A stretch of DNA of 64,000 nt from Streptomyces sp. Ag109_O5-1 (GCF_003814875.1 NZ_RKQF01000001.1:10602001-10666000), one strand, 5' to 3'; positions 1-8,884 are shown, numbered from the stretch's first letter. The notes: a model not told the origin generated them from the sequence alone. Numbers and translations: made by a program.

Positions 1-252
1 CCACTCGCCGTCCTTCGCCAGCCCCTGGACGGTGGTCACTGTGGAGCCGTCCGCCTGTACGGCGAGGACCGAGCAGCTCTTGACGGTCGTCCCGTCCAGT
101 TCGACCGTGCACGCACCGCAGTTCGAGGTGTCGCAGCCGATCGGGGTGCCGGTCAGACCGAGACGGTCGCGAAGGTAGTGGGCCAGCAGCAGACGGGGTT
201 CCACCTCGTCCTCGTAGGGCGTGCCGTCCACGTTCACCTTGATGTGGGTCAT
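1..252 (-). CDS. (2Fe-2S)-binding subunit of a molybdenum hydroxylase, partial
   Basis: The frame starts at ATG 252 on the minus strand and runs off the left edge of the window, so only the first 84 residues are visible. They contain the plant-type ferredoxin cluster motif CDTSNCGACT at about residues 40-49, followed by the typical E-L-D-G stretch. This layout is that of the small iron-sulphur subunit of the xanthine dehydrogenase / CO dehydrogenase / aldehyde oxidase family, which passes electrons between the molybdenum and FAD subunits in the cytoplasm. The second 2Fe-2S domain and the partner subunits would lie to the left, outside the window, so the substrate cannot be named. Confidence 0.85.
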   Translation of the reverse strand, partial: MTHIKVNVDGTPYEDEVEPRLLLAHYLRDRLGLTGTPIGCDTSNCGACTVELDGTTVKSCSVLAVQADGSTVTTVQGLAKDGEW

Positions 253-516
253 ATGCCCTCCAGGCCGTGCGGGCGTGAATGAGGAAAACGAGGCAAAAGG
301 GTCACCGTCGCGTGATGTAGGTCACTCTAAGACCGGGCTCTGGAGGCGGCGAGTGCTGCGGCGGCGATTTTGTTGACCATTAATCCATTGCTGTCGAGTG
401 AGCGCCCCTGCTGCACTGCTCCCTGCCCGACGTCACACGGAGAGGACCACCGATGCGCGCTGCGTGCATGTCCACCCAGGAAGGAATCCCGCCCATGCCG
501 AAGGACATCACGCTCA
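253..516. other. intergenic leader between divergent genes
   Basis: This 264-bp stretch separates the minus-strand ferredoxin-type gene from the plus-strand ribosomal-protection gene. It is less GC-rich around 370-390, where TTGACC (373-378) could serve as a -35 element on the plus strand, but I see no convincing -10 hexamer at the right spacing. The right end contains GGAAGGA (479-485), a good ribosome binding site for the short overlapping frame described separately. Confidence 0.3.
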
Positions 517-563
517 GTGCAACTGCTCAATCTCGGAATTCTCGCGCATGTCGACGCAGGTAA
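495..563 (+). CDS. possible 22-codon leader ORF overlapping the GTPase start
   Basis: ATG 495 is preceded by GGAAGGA at 479-485, a better-placed Shine-Dalgarno than that of the large gene, and opens a 22-residue frame ending with TAA at 561-563. It overlaps the first 47 bases of the ribosomal-protection gene in another frame. Ribosomal-protection genes of the tet(M) type are known to carry short leader peptides used in attenuation, so a regulatory role is possible. It could equally be chance, or a remnant of an older start upstream of a one-base indel. Confidence 0.3.
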   Translation: MPKDITLSATAQSRNSRACRRR

Positions 564-2592
564 GACCAGTCTGACCGAACGGCTGCTGCACACGGCCGGG
601 GTCATCGACGAGCTCGGCAGTGTCGACGACGGCAGCACCCGGACCGACACCCTCGCCCTCGAACGGCAGCGCGGGATCACCATCAAATCGGCGGTGGTGT
701 CGTTCCCGCTCGACGGGGTGACGGTCAACCTCATCGACACCCCGGGCCACCCGGACTTTATCGCCGAGGTGGAGCGCGTCCTCGGTGTGCTCGACGGTGC
801 CGTCCTGGTCGTGTCGGCAGTGGAAGGGGTCCAGGCGCAGACCCGTGTCCTGATGCGGACGCTGCGGCGGCTGGGTATCCCGACGCTGATCTTCGTCAAC
901 AAGATCGACCGGCGGGGCGCCCGGGACGAGGCCGTGCTCGCCCAGTTGGCCCGCAGGCTCGCCGTACCGCATGTCCCGATGGGCCGGGCCGCCGCACTCG
1001 GCACCCGGGCCGCCCGGTTCGTGCCCGGCCTCGGCCCGGCCGCGCCGGACACTCTCGCCGACCACGACGACGCGCTGCTCGCCGCCTACCTGGACGGCGG
1101 CGTCCCCGACGGCCGGCTGCGCGCCGCCCTCGCCGACCAGACCCGCCGGGCCCTGGTCCATCCGGTGTACTTCGGCTCCGCGGTCACGGGCGCCGGGGTG
1201 CCCGAGCTGATCGCGGGCATCGAGCGGCTGCTCCCGGTCGCCGACGGCGACCCGAGCGGCCCGTTCTCCGGCACGGTCTTCAAGGTGGAGCGGAGCCCGG
1301 CGGGCGAGAAGGTCGCCTATGCGCGCATCTTCTCCGGCACCCTGCGGGTACGTGAGCGGATCCCGTTCGGGAGTGGTGGAGGGGAAGGCGGCGCTGCCGG
1401 CGTCCGTGCGAGGGACGGCGTCGGCGACCGCGACGACGGGCAGGCGGGTCGGCGCCCTGTCGGCCGGCGAGTCACCGGCGGCCCGGCGGAAGGCCGGGTC
1501 ACCGGGCTCGCCGTGTTCGACCGGGGCGGCGAACTCCGGCAGGACAGTGCCCGGGCCGGGCGGATCGTCAAGCTGTGGGGGCTCGGTGGTATCCGGATCG
1601 GTGATGCACTCGGACAGCCGGGACAGGCGTACCGGCACCACTTCGCGCCCCCGACCCTGGAGACCGTCGTCGTCCCCGGGTCCGGCACCGACCGGCGCTC
1701 GCTGCATGTCGCCCTCACCCAGCTCGCCGAGCAGGACCCGCTGATCGACGTCCGGCACGACGAGGTACGGCAGGAGACCTCCGTCTCCCTCTACGGCGAG
1801 GTGCAGAAGGAGGTCGTCCAGGCGACCCTCGCCGACGAGTACGGCCTCCATGTCACCTTCCGGGAGACCACCACCATCTGCGTCGAGCGGATCAGCGGTA
1901 CGGGGGCCGCGGTCGAGTTCAACAAGAAGGACGGCAACCCGTTCCTGGCGACCGTCGGCCTGCGGGTGGAGCCGGCCCCGGTCGGCGCGGGCGTCGGCTT
2001 CCGGCTGGAGGTGGAGCTGGGCTCGATGCCGTACGCCTTCTTCAAGGCCGTCGAGGACACCGTGCGCGAGACCCTCGGCCAGGGGCTGCACGGCTGGCGG
2101 ATCCCCGACTGCTCGGTCACCATGACCCACTCCGGCTACTCGCCCCGGCAGAGCCATGCCCACCAGGGCTTCGACAAGAGCATGTCGAGCACCGGACACG
2201 ACTTCCGGGGGCTGACCCCGCTCGTGCTGGTCGAGGCGCTGCGGCGGGCCGGTACCGGGGTGTACGAGCCGATGCACCGGTTCCGGCTGGAGGCCCCGGC
2301 GGACACGCTGGGCGCGCTGCTGCCCGTGCTCGCCCGGCTCGGCGCGGTGCCGCAGCGGACCGGGACGCAGGGGCCGCTCGCCGTCCTGGAGGGCGCGGTC
2401 CCCGCGGCCCAGGTGCACGAACTGGAGCAGCGGCTCCCGGGGCTGACCCGCGGCGAGGGCGAGTTGGAGAGCGCGTTCGATCACCACGCGCCCGTGTCAC
2501 GCGGTGCGGTCCCCGGTCGCGCACGCACCGACCACAATCCGCTCAACCGCAGGGAGTACCTGTTGAAGGTGACCGGTCGAGTGGCCGGCTGA
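517..2592 (+). CDS. TetM/Otr(A)-type ribosomal protection GTPase
   Basis: This 691-residue translation-factor GTPase resembles elongation factor G and is most like Otr(A)/Tet(M) proteins, which remove tetracyclines from the ribosome at the cost of GTP. The G1 loop AHVDAGKTS lies at residues 10-18, G3 DTPGH at 74-78 and G4 NKID at 128-131. EF-G domains III-V follow, including the conserved stretches RLYGEVQKE-like (here SLYGEVQKE) and ELGSMPYAF, and the C-terminal NPLNRREYLL. GTG 517 is chosen because homologues begin almost directly at the LNLGILAHVDAG stretch; the upstream open frame to 370 shows no family similarity. About 30-40 Gly/Arg-rich residues near 283-328 (bases roughly 1365-1500) interrupt the beta-barrel domain and make the protein longer than the usual 640-660. 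Whether it confers resistance or is a housekeeping paralogue cannot be told from sequence. Confidence 0.85.
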   Translation: MQLLNLGILAHVDAGKTSLTERLLHTAGVIDELGSVDDGSTRTDTLALERQRGITIKSAVVSFPLDGVTVNLIDTPGHPDFIAEVERVLGVLDGAVLVVSAVEGVQAQTRVLMRTLRRLGIPTLIFVNKIDRRGARDEAVLAQLARRLAVPHVPMGRAAALGTRAARFVPGLGPAAPDTLADHDDALLAAYLDGGVPDGRLRAALADQTRRALVHPVYFGSAVTGAGVPELIAGIERLLPVADGDPSGPFSGTVFKVERSPAGEKVAYARIFSGTLRVRERIPFGSGGGEGGAAGVRARDGVGDRDDGQAGRRPVGRRVTGGPAEGRVTGLAVFDRGGELRQDSARAGRIVKLWGLGGIRIGDALGQPGQAYRHHFAPPTLETVVVPGSGTDRRSLHVALTQLAEQDPLIDVRHDEVRQETSVSLYGEVQKEVVQATLADEYGLHVTFRETTTICVERISGTGAAVEFNKKDGNPFLATVGLRVEPAPVGAGVGFRLEVELGSMPYAFFKAVEDTVRETLGQGLHGWRIPDCSVTMTHSGYSPRQSHAHQGFDKSMSSTGHDFRGLTPLVLVEALRRAGTGVYEPMHRFRLEAPADTLGALLPVLARLGAVPQRTGTQGPLAVLEGAVPAAQVHELEQRLPGLTRGEGELESAFDHHAPVSRGAVPGRARTDHNPLNRREYLLKVTGRVAG

Positions 2593-2669
2593 GCACCAAG
2601 TGCCAGGCAGGTATTCAACTTACTCATGAGTCAGAAGTATTGACGGTATCCGGAAAGCACCTGACTGTA

Positions 2670-4526
2670 ATGAGCATGACGAGTATCCGGGCGCGTTTGG
2701 TCGTTGTCCTGGTTGTCCTCTGTGGATTCCTCGCGGTGGCGGGCGTCCCGTCCGCCACCGCTGCCACCCCGTCCGACTCCCTCTGGTTCGACGGCACCTC
2801 CCTCACCGTGCAGAACGGCCGTTTCGTCGACGGCCAGGGCCGTGAAGTGGTGCTGCGCGGCTACAACGTCTCCGGCGAGACCAAGCTGGAGGAGAACAGC
2901 GGCCTGCCGTTCGCCTCCGTCGCCGACGCGAAGAAGTCCGCCACCGCGCTGCGCGCCCTCGGCGGCGGCAACGCGGTCCGCTTCCTGCTCTCCTGGGCGC
3001 ACGCCGAACCCGTGCAGGGCCAGGTCGACACCACCTACCTGGCCGCCGTGACCGCGCAGATGCAGGCGTTCCTCGACGCCGGCATCCGCGTCTTCCCCGA
3101 CTTCCACCAGGACCTGTACTCCCGCTACCTGTTCAACTCGGGCAGCTGGTACACCGGCGACGGCGCCCCCAAGTGGGCGGTGGCGCTGGGGAACTACCCG
3201 GCCGAGTCGTGCGGCATCTGCCTCTTCTGGGGCCAGAACATCACCCAGAACGCGGCTGTCCAGGACGCCCAGTACGACTTCTGGCACAACAACTACGGCC
3301 TCCAGGACTACTTCCTGGCCACCGCCCAGACCACGATGACGTACCTGGCCGGGCATCTGACGTCCGACGAGTTCGCGGGCGTCGTCGGCTTCGACCCCTA
3401 CAACGAGCCCTACGCCGGCTCCTACGACTCCGGGGAGACCTCCCGCACCTGGGAGCAGAACCGGCTGTGGCCCTTCTACCAGAAGTTCCGGGCCCGGATG
3501 GACGCCGCCGGCTGGACCGGCAAGCCCGCCCTCATCGAGCCCAACCTCTACTGGAACGGCAACGTCACCAACCAGGAGGGCGGCCTGCTGGACGTGGGCA
3601 CGCTCGGCTCGCGCTATGTCTTCAACACCCACTTCTACGACCAGAAGGCGATCTCCGGCATCCTGATGTGGGGCAACGCCTCCGACGGCCAGTACTCCAC
3701 CGACTTCGGCACCATTCGCGACCGTGCCTCGGCCTCTGGCACCACGGCGGTCGTCAGCGAGTTCGGGCATCCACTGTCCGGCACCACCTCCGGCAAGGCG
3801 CCCACCGTCGACAAGGCCATGTACCAGGCCCTCGACTCCCGCCTCCCCGGGTCGACCTGGTGGTCCACCCCGGCGTCCTCCGGTCCGGTGCTGTCCGGCA
3901 CCCAGTGGCAGTGGGACATCTACAACGGCCGGCACCACGAGCTGATGAACGACAACGCCGGCAAGGTCCTCACCTCCGGTGACGCCTGGAACGACGAGGA
4001 CCTCTCGGCCGTGAACATGAACGACTCCGGTACGGTGACGCTCCGTCAGGACGCCCGGCTGCTCGACCGGATCTACCCCGGCGCCACCTCGGGCTCCACC
4101 CTCGCCTTCACCTACGAGGACCGCTCCCGGGACGGCTCCACGACCCTGACCTGGAACCCGGTGCCCAGCTCGCTGCCGAACGTGGCCGCGCTGGTCGGCT
4201 CCGGACAGTACGCCGTCCAGGTCTGGCGCTCCAGCAGCGCCACCGCACCCACCGAACTCCACCTCCCCGCCTCCTTCCCGACCGCGTCCACCACCGTCGT
4301 CTCCGACCTCGGTACGGCGTACGCACCCCCGTCGTACACCTCCTCGACCCCGGTCGGTGTGGCGGTCGAACCGGGCGGAACGGGCAGCCGCCGACTGCTG
4401 CTCACCGACTCGGACTCCGGCGTGCTGCACTTCGCGCTGGTGACCAACGGGGCGACCTCGCCCAGCTCCACCGCGCTGAACGCGGCCAAGTCCGAGCTGG
4501 CCGCCTGGGTCGCGTCGAAGTTCTGA
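2670..4526 (+). CDS. secreted GH5 endoglycosylceramidase-like glycosidase
   Basis: A 618-residue exported glycosidase. The Sec signal peptide has a long Leu/Val core and an S-A-T-A-A type cleavage site near residue 31. The catalytic TIM barrel is of the GH5 clan: the acid/base Glu is E246 in PYNEP and the nucleophile is E364 in VSEFGHP. Its overall architecture, with the early LRGYNVSGETK stretch, the FPDFHQDLYSR strand and a C-terminal beta-sandwich, is that of endoglycoceramidase II-like enzymes, which cut the bond between oligosaccharide and ceramide. Substrate is inferred from family only, and some relatives act on other beta-glucosides. ATG 2670 is preferred over upstream TTG 2640; ATG 2676 is also possible. 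A strong hairpin follows the stop. Confidence 0.8.
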   Translation: MSMTSIRARLVVVLVVLCGFLAVAGVPSATAATPSDSLWFDGTSLTVQNGRFVDGQGREVVLRGYNVSGETKLEENSGLPFASVADAKKSATALRALGGGNAVRFLLSWAHAEPVQGQVDTTYLAAVTAQMQAFLDAGIRVFPDFHQDLYSRYLFNSGSWYTGDGAPKWAVALGNYPAESCGICLFWGQNITQNAAVQDAQYDFWHNNYGLQDYFLATAQTTMTYLAGHLTSDEFAGVVGFDPYNEPYAGSYDSGETSRTWEQNRLWPFYQKFRARMDAAGWTGKPALIEPNLYWNGNVTNQEGGLLDVGTLGSRYVFNTHFYDQKAISGILMWGNASDGQYSTDFGTIRDRASASGTTAVVSEFGHPLSGTTSGKAPTVDKAMYQALDSRLPGSTWWSTPASSGPVLSGTQWQWDIYNGRHHELMNDNAGKVLTSGDAWNDEDLSAVNMNDSGTVTLRQDARLLDRIYPGATSGSTLAFTYEDRSRDGSTTLTWNPVPSSLPNVAALVGSGQYAVQVWRSSSATAPTELHLPASFPTASTTVVSDLGTAYAPPSYTSSTPVGVAVEPGGTGSRRLLLTDSDSGVLHFALVTNGATSPSSTALNAAKSELAAWVASKF

Positions 4527-4559
4527 GCGTTCTGAGTGCTCTGAGCGTTCTGGGCAACG

Positions 4560-4598
4560 CTTCGGCCTCCGGGGTGCCGCGCATCCCGGAGGCCGAAG
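4560..4598. terminator. bidirectional hairpin terminator
   Basis: CTTCGGCCTCCGGG (4560-4573) is exactly complementary to CCCGGAGGCCGAAG (4585-4598), giving a perfect 14-bp stem with an 11-base loop between two convergent genes. There is no U tract, as usual in Streptomyces. Just upstream, the GAGCGTTCTG phrase is repeated twice (about 4525-4553). Confidence 0.85.
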
Positions 4599-4621
4599 TC
4601 CGTGCGGGTCCTGCCGGACCG

Positions 4622-5866
4622 TCAACTCGTGGACGCACCGGTCCAGTCGGCCGGTACATGGCCGAGCCGGACGCGCTGCGGGTGGTCGCCCACCGGGACC
4701 GAGAGCACCTTCTCGCCCGTCGCGAAGTCGATGGCCGTCACCTGGTCGGCGCCCGCCTCGGAGATGATGCAGTCCTTGCCGTCACCGCTCACCGTCGCCC
4801 AGTACGGGGTCGACGCGGTGATGAGCGGGCCCTCCTGGAGGGTGGCCCGGTCGACGACGGTGGCGTAGTTGTCCATCGTCCCCGCGACGCACAGCTTGGT
4901 GCCGTCCGGCTTCATCGAGATGCCGTGGTGGCGGGAGTCGAGGAGCCAGGTGGTGCGGTCCGTGCTGGTCGCCGGGTTCACCGGCAGCGTCTTCACCCGG
5001 GTGATCTTGTCGCTGGCGATGTCGTACTCCAGGAAGCCGTTGAAGAACGACACCTGGAAGTACATCTTCGACCAGTCGGGGGTGAAGGCGGCGGGCCGCA
5101 CCGCGTCGGAGAAGTCGGTCAGACCGATCGCGTCCAGCCGGGAGCGCATGTCGATGGTCTTGACCTGCTTGTAGGTGGTGGCGTCGGCCACGGTGATGTG
5201 GCGGTCGCCCTTGGTCCAGTCCCAGGCCGGGTCGTCGAGCGAGGTGGTGACCTCGCCGATCGCCATGTTCCAGATGTACTTGCCGTCGGGGCTGAAGACG
5301 TTCTCGTGCGGCTTGTCACCGGTGGCGAACTCGCCCAGTTCCTTACCGGTGTTGATGTCCAGCACCTGCACCTTGTTCGCGGTGGACGCCGAGACCGCGA
5401 CCTTGCTGCCGTCGGGGGAGACGGCCATGTGGTCGGCCCGGTAACCGGCCACCGGGAAACGCCAGTTGACCTTGTCGGTGGCCAGGTCGATGGAGACGAC
5501 GTCCGCGAAGCTCGGCCGGGAGACCACCACGGACTTCCCGTCCGGTGTGGAGTACATGTCGTCGGCGTACTGGTCGTGGCCCTGTCCGACCTCGTTGCGG
5601 ATCGACGTGTAGTAGATCCACTTGATCGGGTCGGCGTTGATCTCCGCGATCCGCGCGTCCTTGTCCGGGATCACGTTGATCTGGCCCACCTTGGCGAAGT
5701 CCCCTGAGGACTTCAGCACGGTCGCGGTGCCGTCCCAGTTGTTGCCCACGAACAGCACCTCGCGCAGCGAGGCGTCGGCGGAGTGGGCGGCGGTGGCGGG
5801 CGCGGCGACGGTCAGGGCGAGGGCGGCGGCTACGGAGCAAAGGTGCCTGGGTCTGAAGGCAGGCAT
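4622..5866 (-). CDS. secreted beta-propeller (YncE/cytochrome-D1-like) protein
   Basis: A 414-residue protein with a signal peptide (Ala-rich core, cleavage near A-T-A-A-H at about residue 27) followed by repeated beta-propeller blades. Blade signatures such as V-S-P-D-G-S-K-V-A-V and F-S-P-D-G-K-Y-I recur every 45-50 residues, as in YncE and nitrite-reductase D1-like propellers. Such proteins act outside the membrane as binding scaffolds; no catalytic residues or haem motifs are visible, so no enzymatic function is proposed. ATG 5866 has a GAGGAGAG ribosome binding site six bases upstream. It is divergent from a TetR regulator, with two inverted repeats between them, which makes it the likely target of that regulator. 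Confidence 0.7.
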   Translation of the reverse strand: MPAFRPRHLCSVAAALALTVAAPATAAHSADASLREVLFVGNNWDGTATVLKSSGDFAKVGQINVIPDKDARIAEINADPIKWIYYTSIRNEVGQGHDQYADDMYSTPDGKSVVVSRPSFADVVSIDLATDKVNWRFPVAGYRADHMAVSPDGSKVAVSASTANKVQVLDINTGKELGEFATGDKPHENVFSPDGKYIWNMAIGEVTTSLDDPAWDWTKGDRHITVADATTYKQVKTIDMRSRLDAIGLTDFSDAVRPAAFTPDWSKMYFQVSFFNGFLEYDIASDKITRVKTLPVNPATSTDRTTWLLDSRHHGISMKPDGTKLCVAGTMDNYATVVDRATLQEGPLITASTPYWATVSGDGKDCIISEAGADQVTAIDFATGEKVLSVPVGDHPQRVRLGHVPADWTGASTS

Positions 5867-5927
5867 GACTGCTCTCTCCTCTGATGGGGGGTGTGGGGGC
5901 GCGCGTGCAGTATCGGGTCGCGGAATC

Positions 5928-5968
5928 TGAACACGGGCGCGTTCAAAACGAACTTACTGAAAAGTAAG
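5928..5968. promoter_or_regulatory. two inverted repeats, candidate TetR operators
   Basis: In the 175-bp gap between the divergent propeller and TetR genes, TGAAC-N8-GTTCA occupies 5928-5945 and CTTACT-GAAA-AGTAAG occupies 5953-5968, the second with perfect 6-bp arms. Their position between a TetR gene and its divergent neighbour is typical of autoregulatory operators. Assignment is by position and symmetry only. Confidence 0.5.
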
Positions 5969-6041
5969 GAGGGGTGGGCCTACTCCACAAGAGGCGTACA
6001 CGACAAAATTGGCCAACGGGTGGACGACGGAGGGGGCGGTC

Positions 6042-6707
6042 TTGGCGGGCAGGATCAAGGCACCGACGGGTCGTTACGGCGGCCGGTCCGCCGAGGAACG
6101 CAAGGCCGAGCGGCGTTTGCGCTTCCTGGAGGCGGCGCTCCGGCTCTTCGGTGACGCACCGGGATTTCGCGCTACCACCGTCGCCGCGCTCAGTCAGGCG
6201 GCGGGGCTGTCGACCCGTCAGTTCTACGAGGAGTTCCAGACCCTGGAGGATGTGCTCGCCGCGTTGCACCTGGAGGTCAACGGGTGGGCCGAGCGGGCGG
6301 TGGTGGAGGCGTTCGCCGAGGCGGAGCCGCTGCCGCTGGTCGAGCGGGTGACGGTGCTGTTCCGGGCCTACGCCCGTGACGTCACCTCCGACCCCCGCCG
6401 TATCCGTATCGCCTTCGTCGAGATCATCGGGGTCAGTCCCCGGCTGGAGGAGCAGCGGCTGGCGCGGCGGGCGCGGTGGGTGGAGCTGATATGCACCGAG
6501 GCGAACGCGGCGGTGGCGCGGGGCGATGCGGCGCCGCGTGACTACCGGCTGGCCGCGACGGCGTTCATCGGCAGCGTGAACGGGTTGCTGCACGACTGGA
6601 GCGCGGGGTGGGTGGACGCGAGCCTGGACGAGGTCGTGGAGGAACTGGTGCGGCTGTTGCTGGGGATCCTGCGGCCGGACGGGTGGACGCCGGGGGGCTC
6701 CCGGTAG
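6042..6707 (+). CDS. TetR/AcrR family transcriptional regulator
   Basis: A 221-residue one-component repressor. The N-terminal helix-turn-helix is clear (R-A-T-T-V-A-A-L-S-Q-A-A-G-L-S-T-R-Q-F-Y-E-E-F at about residues 45-67), followed by an all-helical ligand domain. TTG 6042 is taken as the start because GGAGGGGG sits five bases upstream; the frame is also open from TTG 6009, which lacks such a site. It faces the secreted propeller gene and probably controls it and itself through the inverted repeats at 5928-5968. The ligand is unknown. The gene is followed at about 180 bp by the GH27 gene in the same direction, which could be a second target. Confidence 0.85.
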   Translation: MAGRIKAPTGRYGGRSAEERKAERRLRFLEAALRLFGDAPGFRATTVAALSQAAGLSTRQFYEEFQTLEDVLAALHLEVNGWAERAVVEAFAEAEPLPLVERVTVLFRAYARDVTSDPRRIRIAFVEIIGVSPRLEEQRLARRARWVELICTEANAAVARGDAAPRDYRLAATAFIGSVNGLLHDWSAGWVDASLDEVVEELVRLLLGILRPDGWTPGGSR

Positions 6708-6891
6708 TCCTTCGGGCGCGGATGCGAACGGCCGCTGGAGAAGGGCGACTTCACGCCTGTCACATCCGTTGACTTCACCCTCTGGCGGCTCTACGGTCGG
6801 CGCGCGACTTGTTCGGGACACCGACATCCGTTCGGAATGTCGAACGCGGTTGAGTCGCAACCCCTCTCGTGCACCCCCGTGGAGGAGCCGC

Positions 6892-8871
6892 ATGTACCCC
6901 CCGCCCCGATCGACCGGCAGCAGTCTCGTACGACACCTGTGGACCGCTGCCGTACGCACGCTCGCCCTTGCCCTGACGGCCGCCGCCGCGCTCCTCTTCG
7001 CCACGCCGGGACCGGCCCGGGCGGCGACGGTCGCCCAGGTCTCGGTTCCCACCGCTCCGATGGGCTGGGCCTCCTGGAACAGCTTCGCGGCGAAGATCGA
7101 CTACGACGTCGTCAAGGCGCAGGTCGACGCGTTCGTCGCGGCCGGTCTCCCGGCCGCCGGCTACAAGTACATCAACATCGACGAGGGCTGGTGGCAGGGC
7201 ACCCGCGACAGCGACGGCAACATCACCGTCGACACCAGTGAGTGGCCGGGCGGCATGAGCGCCATCGCCGACTACATCCACAGCAAGGGCCTGAAGGCCG
7301 GTATCTACACCGACGCCGGCTACAACGGCTGCGGCTACTACTACCCGACCGGCCGTCCCGCCGCCGCCAACACCGGCAGCGAGGGGCACTACGCGCAGGA
7401 CATGCTCCAGTTCTCCAAGTGGGGCTTCGACTTCGTGAAGGTCGACTGGTGCGGCGGCGACGCCGAGGGCCTGGACGCGGCCACCACCTACAAGTCGATC
7501 AGCTCGGCCGTCACCACGGCCGCCGCCACCACCGGCCGTCCCCTCACCCTGTCCATCTGCAACTGGGGCTACCAGAACACCTGGAACTGGGCGACCGGCC
7601 TCGGCAGCATGTGGCGGACCAGCACGGACATCTACTACTACGGCGGCACGGCGTCGCAGGCGGCGGTGCTGTCCAACTTCGACCAGACCCTGCACCCGGC
7701 GGCCCAGCACACCGGCTACTACAACGACCCGGACATGCTGACGGTCGGCATGACCGGCCTCACCGCCGCCCAGAACCGCACCCACATGGCCCTGTGGGCG
7801 ATCTCCGGCGCGCCGCTCCTGGCCGGCAACGACCTCACCACGATGACCAGTGAGACCGCCGCCATCCTCAAGAACTCCGACGTCATCGCCGTCGACCAGG
7901 ACGCGCGCGGGCTACAGGGCGCCAAGGTCGCCGAGGACAGCACCGGTCTGCAGGTCTACAGCAAGGTCCTCGCCGGCACCGGCAACCGCGCGGTCGTGCT
8001 GCTCAACCGCACCTCCGCCGCCGCGAACATCACCGCCCGCTGGTCCGACCTCGGCCTGACCGGTGCCTCCGCGACGGTCCGCGACCTGTGGGCCCAGTCG
8101 AACCTCGGGTCGTACAGCACCAGTTACACCGCCAGCGTCCCGGCCGGCGGCTCGGTGATGCTCAAGATCAGCGGCGGCACGGAGGCGTCGAGCACCAGCT
8201 ACAGCGCCTCCTCCACCGGCAAGTACACCGGTGTGAGCGCCGCGAGCACCGGCCTGAACGTCGTCGACGTCGCCTACACCAACACCGGCTCCACCGCCGT
8301 CACCGGCACCCTCCAGGTGAACAGCCAGACCGCCACCACGGTCTCCTTCCCGCCGACCGGGTCCTCGCAGGGCACGGTCTCGGTACAGGTCGACCTGAGC
8401 AAGGGGTCGAGCAACTCGCTCACCTTCACCGGGAGTTCGCTGCCGACGCTCGGCTCGATCGCGGTCAGCCCGATCCCCGGCACCAACGGCACCCTCCTCG
8501 TGGGCGGGGCTTCCAGCCGCTGCGCCGACGTCTACAACAACACCATCACCAACGGCACCCAGGCGGAGATCTGGGACTGCAACGGCGGCCAGAACCAGGC
8601 CTGGACGTACACCTCCCGCAAGGAGTTCGTGGTGTACGGCAACAAGTGCCTGGACGCGTACAACAAGGGCACGACCAACGGCACCAAGGTCGTGATCTGG
8701 GACTGCAACAGCCAGACCAACCAGCAGTGGACCGTCAACTCCAACGGCACGATCACCAACGTCAACGCGGGTCTGTGCCTGGACGCCTACAACGCGGGCA
8801 CCAGCAACGGCACCTCGCTGGTGCTGTGGACCTGCAACGGCGGGACCAACCAGCAGTGGAGCCAGAGCTGA
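6892..8871 (+). CDS. secreted GH27 alpha-galactosidase with CBM35-like and ricin-B domains
   Basis: A 659-residue exported enzyme. A long signal peptide ends near A-R-A-A-T. The GH27 barrel starts at PMGWASWNSF and carries DEGWW, the nucleophile D185 in KVDWCGGD and the probable acid/base D246 in WRTSTDI, with the conserved NDPDML strand behind it. A beta-sandwich resembling CBM35 (about residues 430-530) and a C-terminal ricin-B/CBM13 trefoil follow; the latter shows three QxW repeats (QNQAW, TNQQW, TNQQW) and Cys pairs. The family hydrolyses terminal alpha-galactosides (melibiose, galactomannan side chains). ATG 6892 has a GGAGGAG site; the frame is open from 6769 but the extension is not conserved-looking. 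Confidence 0.9.
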   Translation: MYPPPRSTGSSLVRHLWTAAVRTLALALTAAAALLFATPGPARAATVAQVSVPTAPMGWASWNSFAAKIDYDVVKAQVDAFVAAGLPAAGYKYINIDEGWWQGTRDSDGNITVDTSEWPGGMSAIADYIHSKGLKAGIYTDAGYNGCGYYYPTGRPAAANTGSEGHYAQDMLQFSKWGFDFVKVDWCGGDAEGLDAATTYKSISSAVTTAAATTGRPLTLSICNWGYQNTWNWATGLGSMWRTSTDIYYYGGTASQAAVLSNFDQTLHPAAQHTGYYNDPDMLTVGMTGLTAAQNRTHMALWAISGAPLLAGNDLTTMTSETAAILKNSDVIAVDQDARGLQGAKVAEDSTGLQVYSKVLAGTGNRAVVLLNRTSAAANITARWSDLGLTGASATVRDLWAQSNLGSYSTSYTASVPAGGSVMLKISGGTEASSTSYSASSTGKYTGVSAASTGLNVVDVAYTNTGSTAVTGTLQVNSQTATTVSFPPTGSSQGTVSVQVDLSKGSSNSLTFTGSSLPTLGSIAVSPIPGTNGTLLVGGASSRCADVYNNTITNGTQAEIWDCNGGQNQAWTYTSRKEFVVYGNKCLDAYNKGTTNGTKVVIWDCNSQTNQQWTVNSNGTITNVNAGLCLDAYNAGTSNGTSLVLWTCNGGTNQQWSQS

Positions 8872-8884
8872 TCCGGTAGCTCCG

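Noticed and set aside
370..516. A longer start for the ribosomal-protection protein
   Set aside because: The 49 extra residues are Cys/Arg-rich and unlike any family N-terminus; homologues begin at the LNLGILAHVDAG strand.
514..2487. A 657-codon open frame antisense to the ribosomal-protection gene
   Set aside because: No recognisable domain, repetitive Gly/Arg/Asp composition, and no ribosome binding site; a shadow frame.
2631..4625. A 664-codon open frame antisense to the endoglycosylceramidase-like gene
   Set aside because: Gly/Val/Arg-rich without motifs; shadow of the real secreted enzyme.
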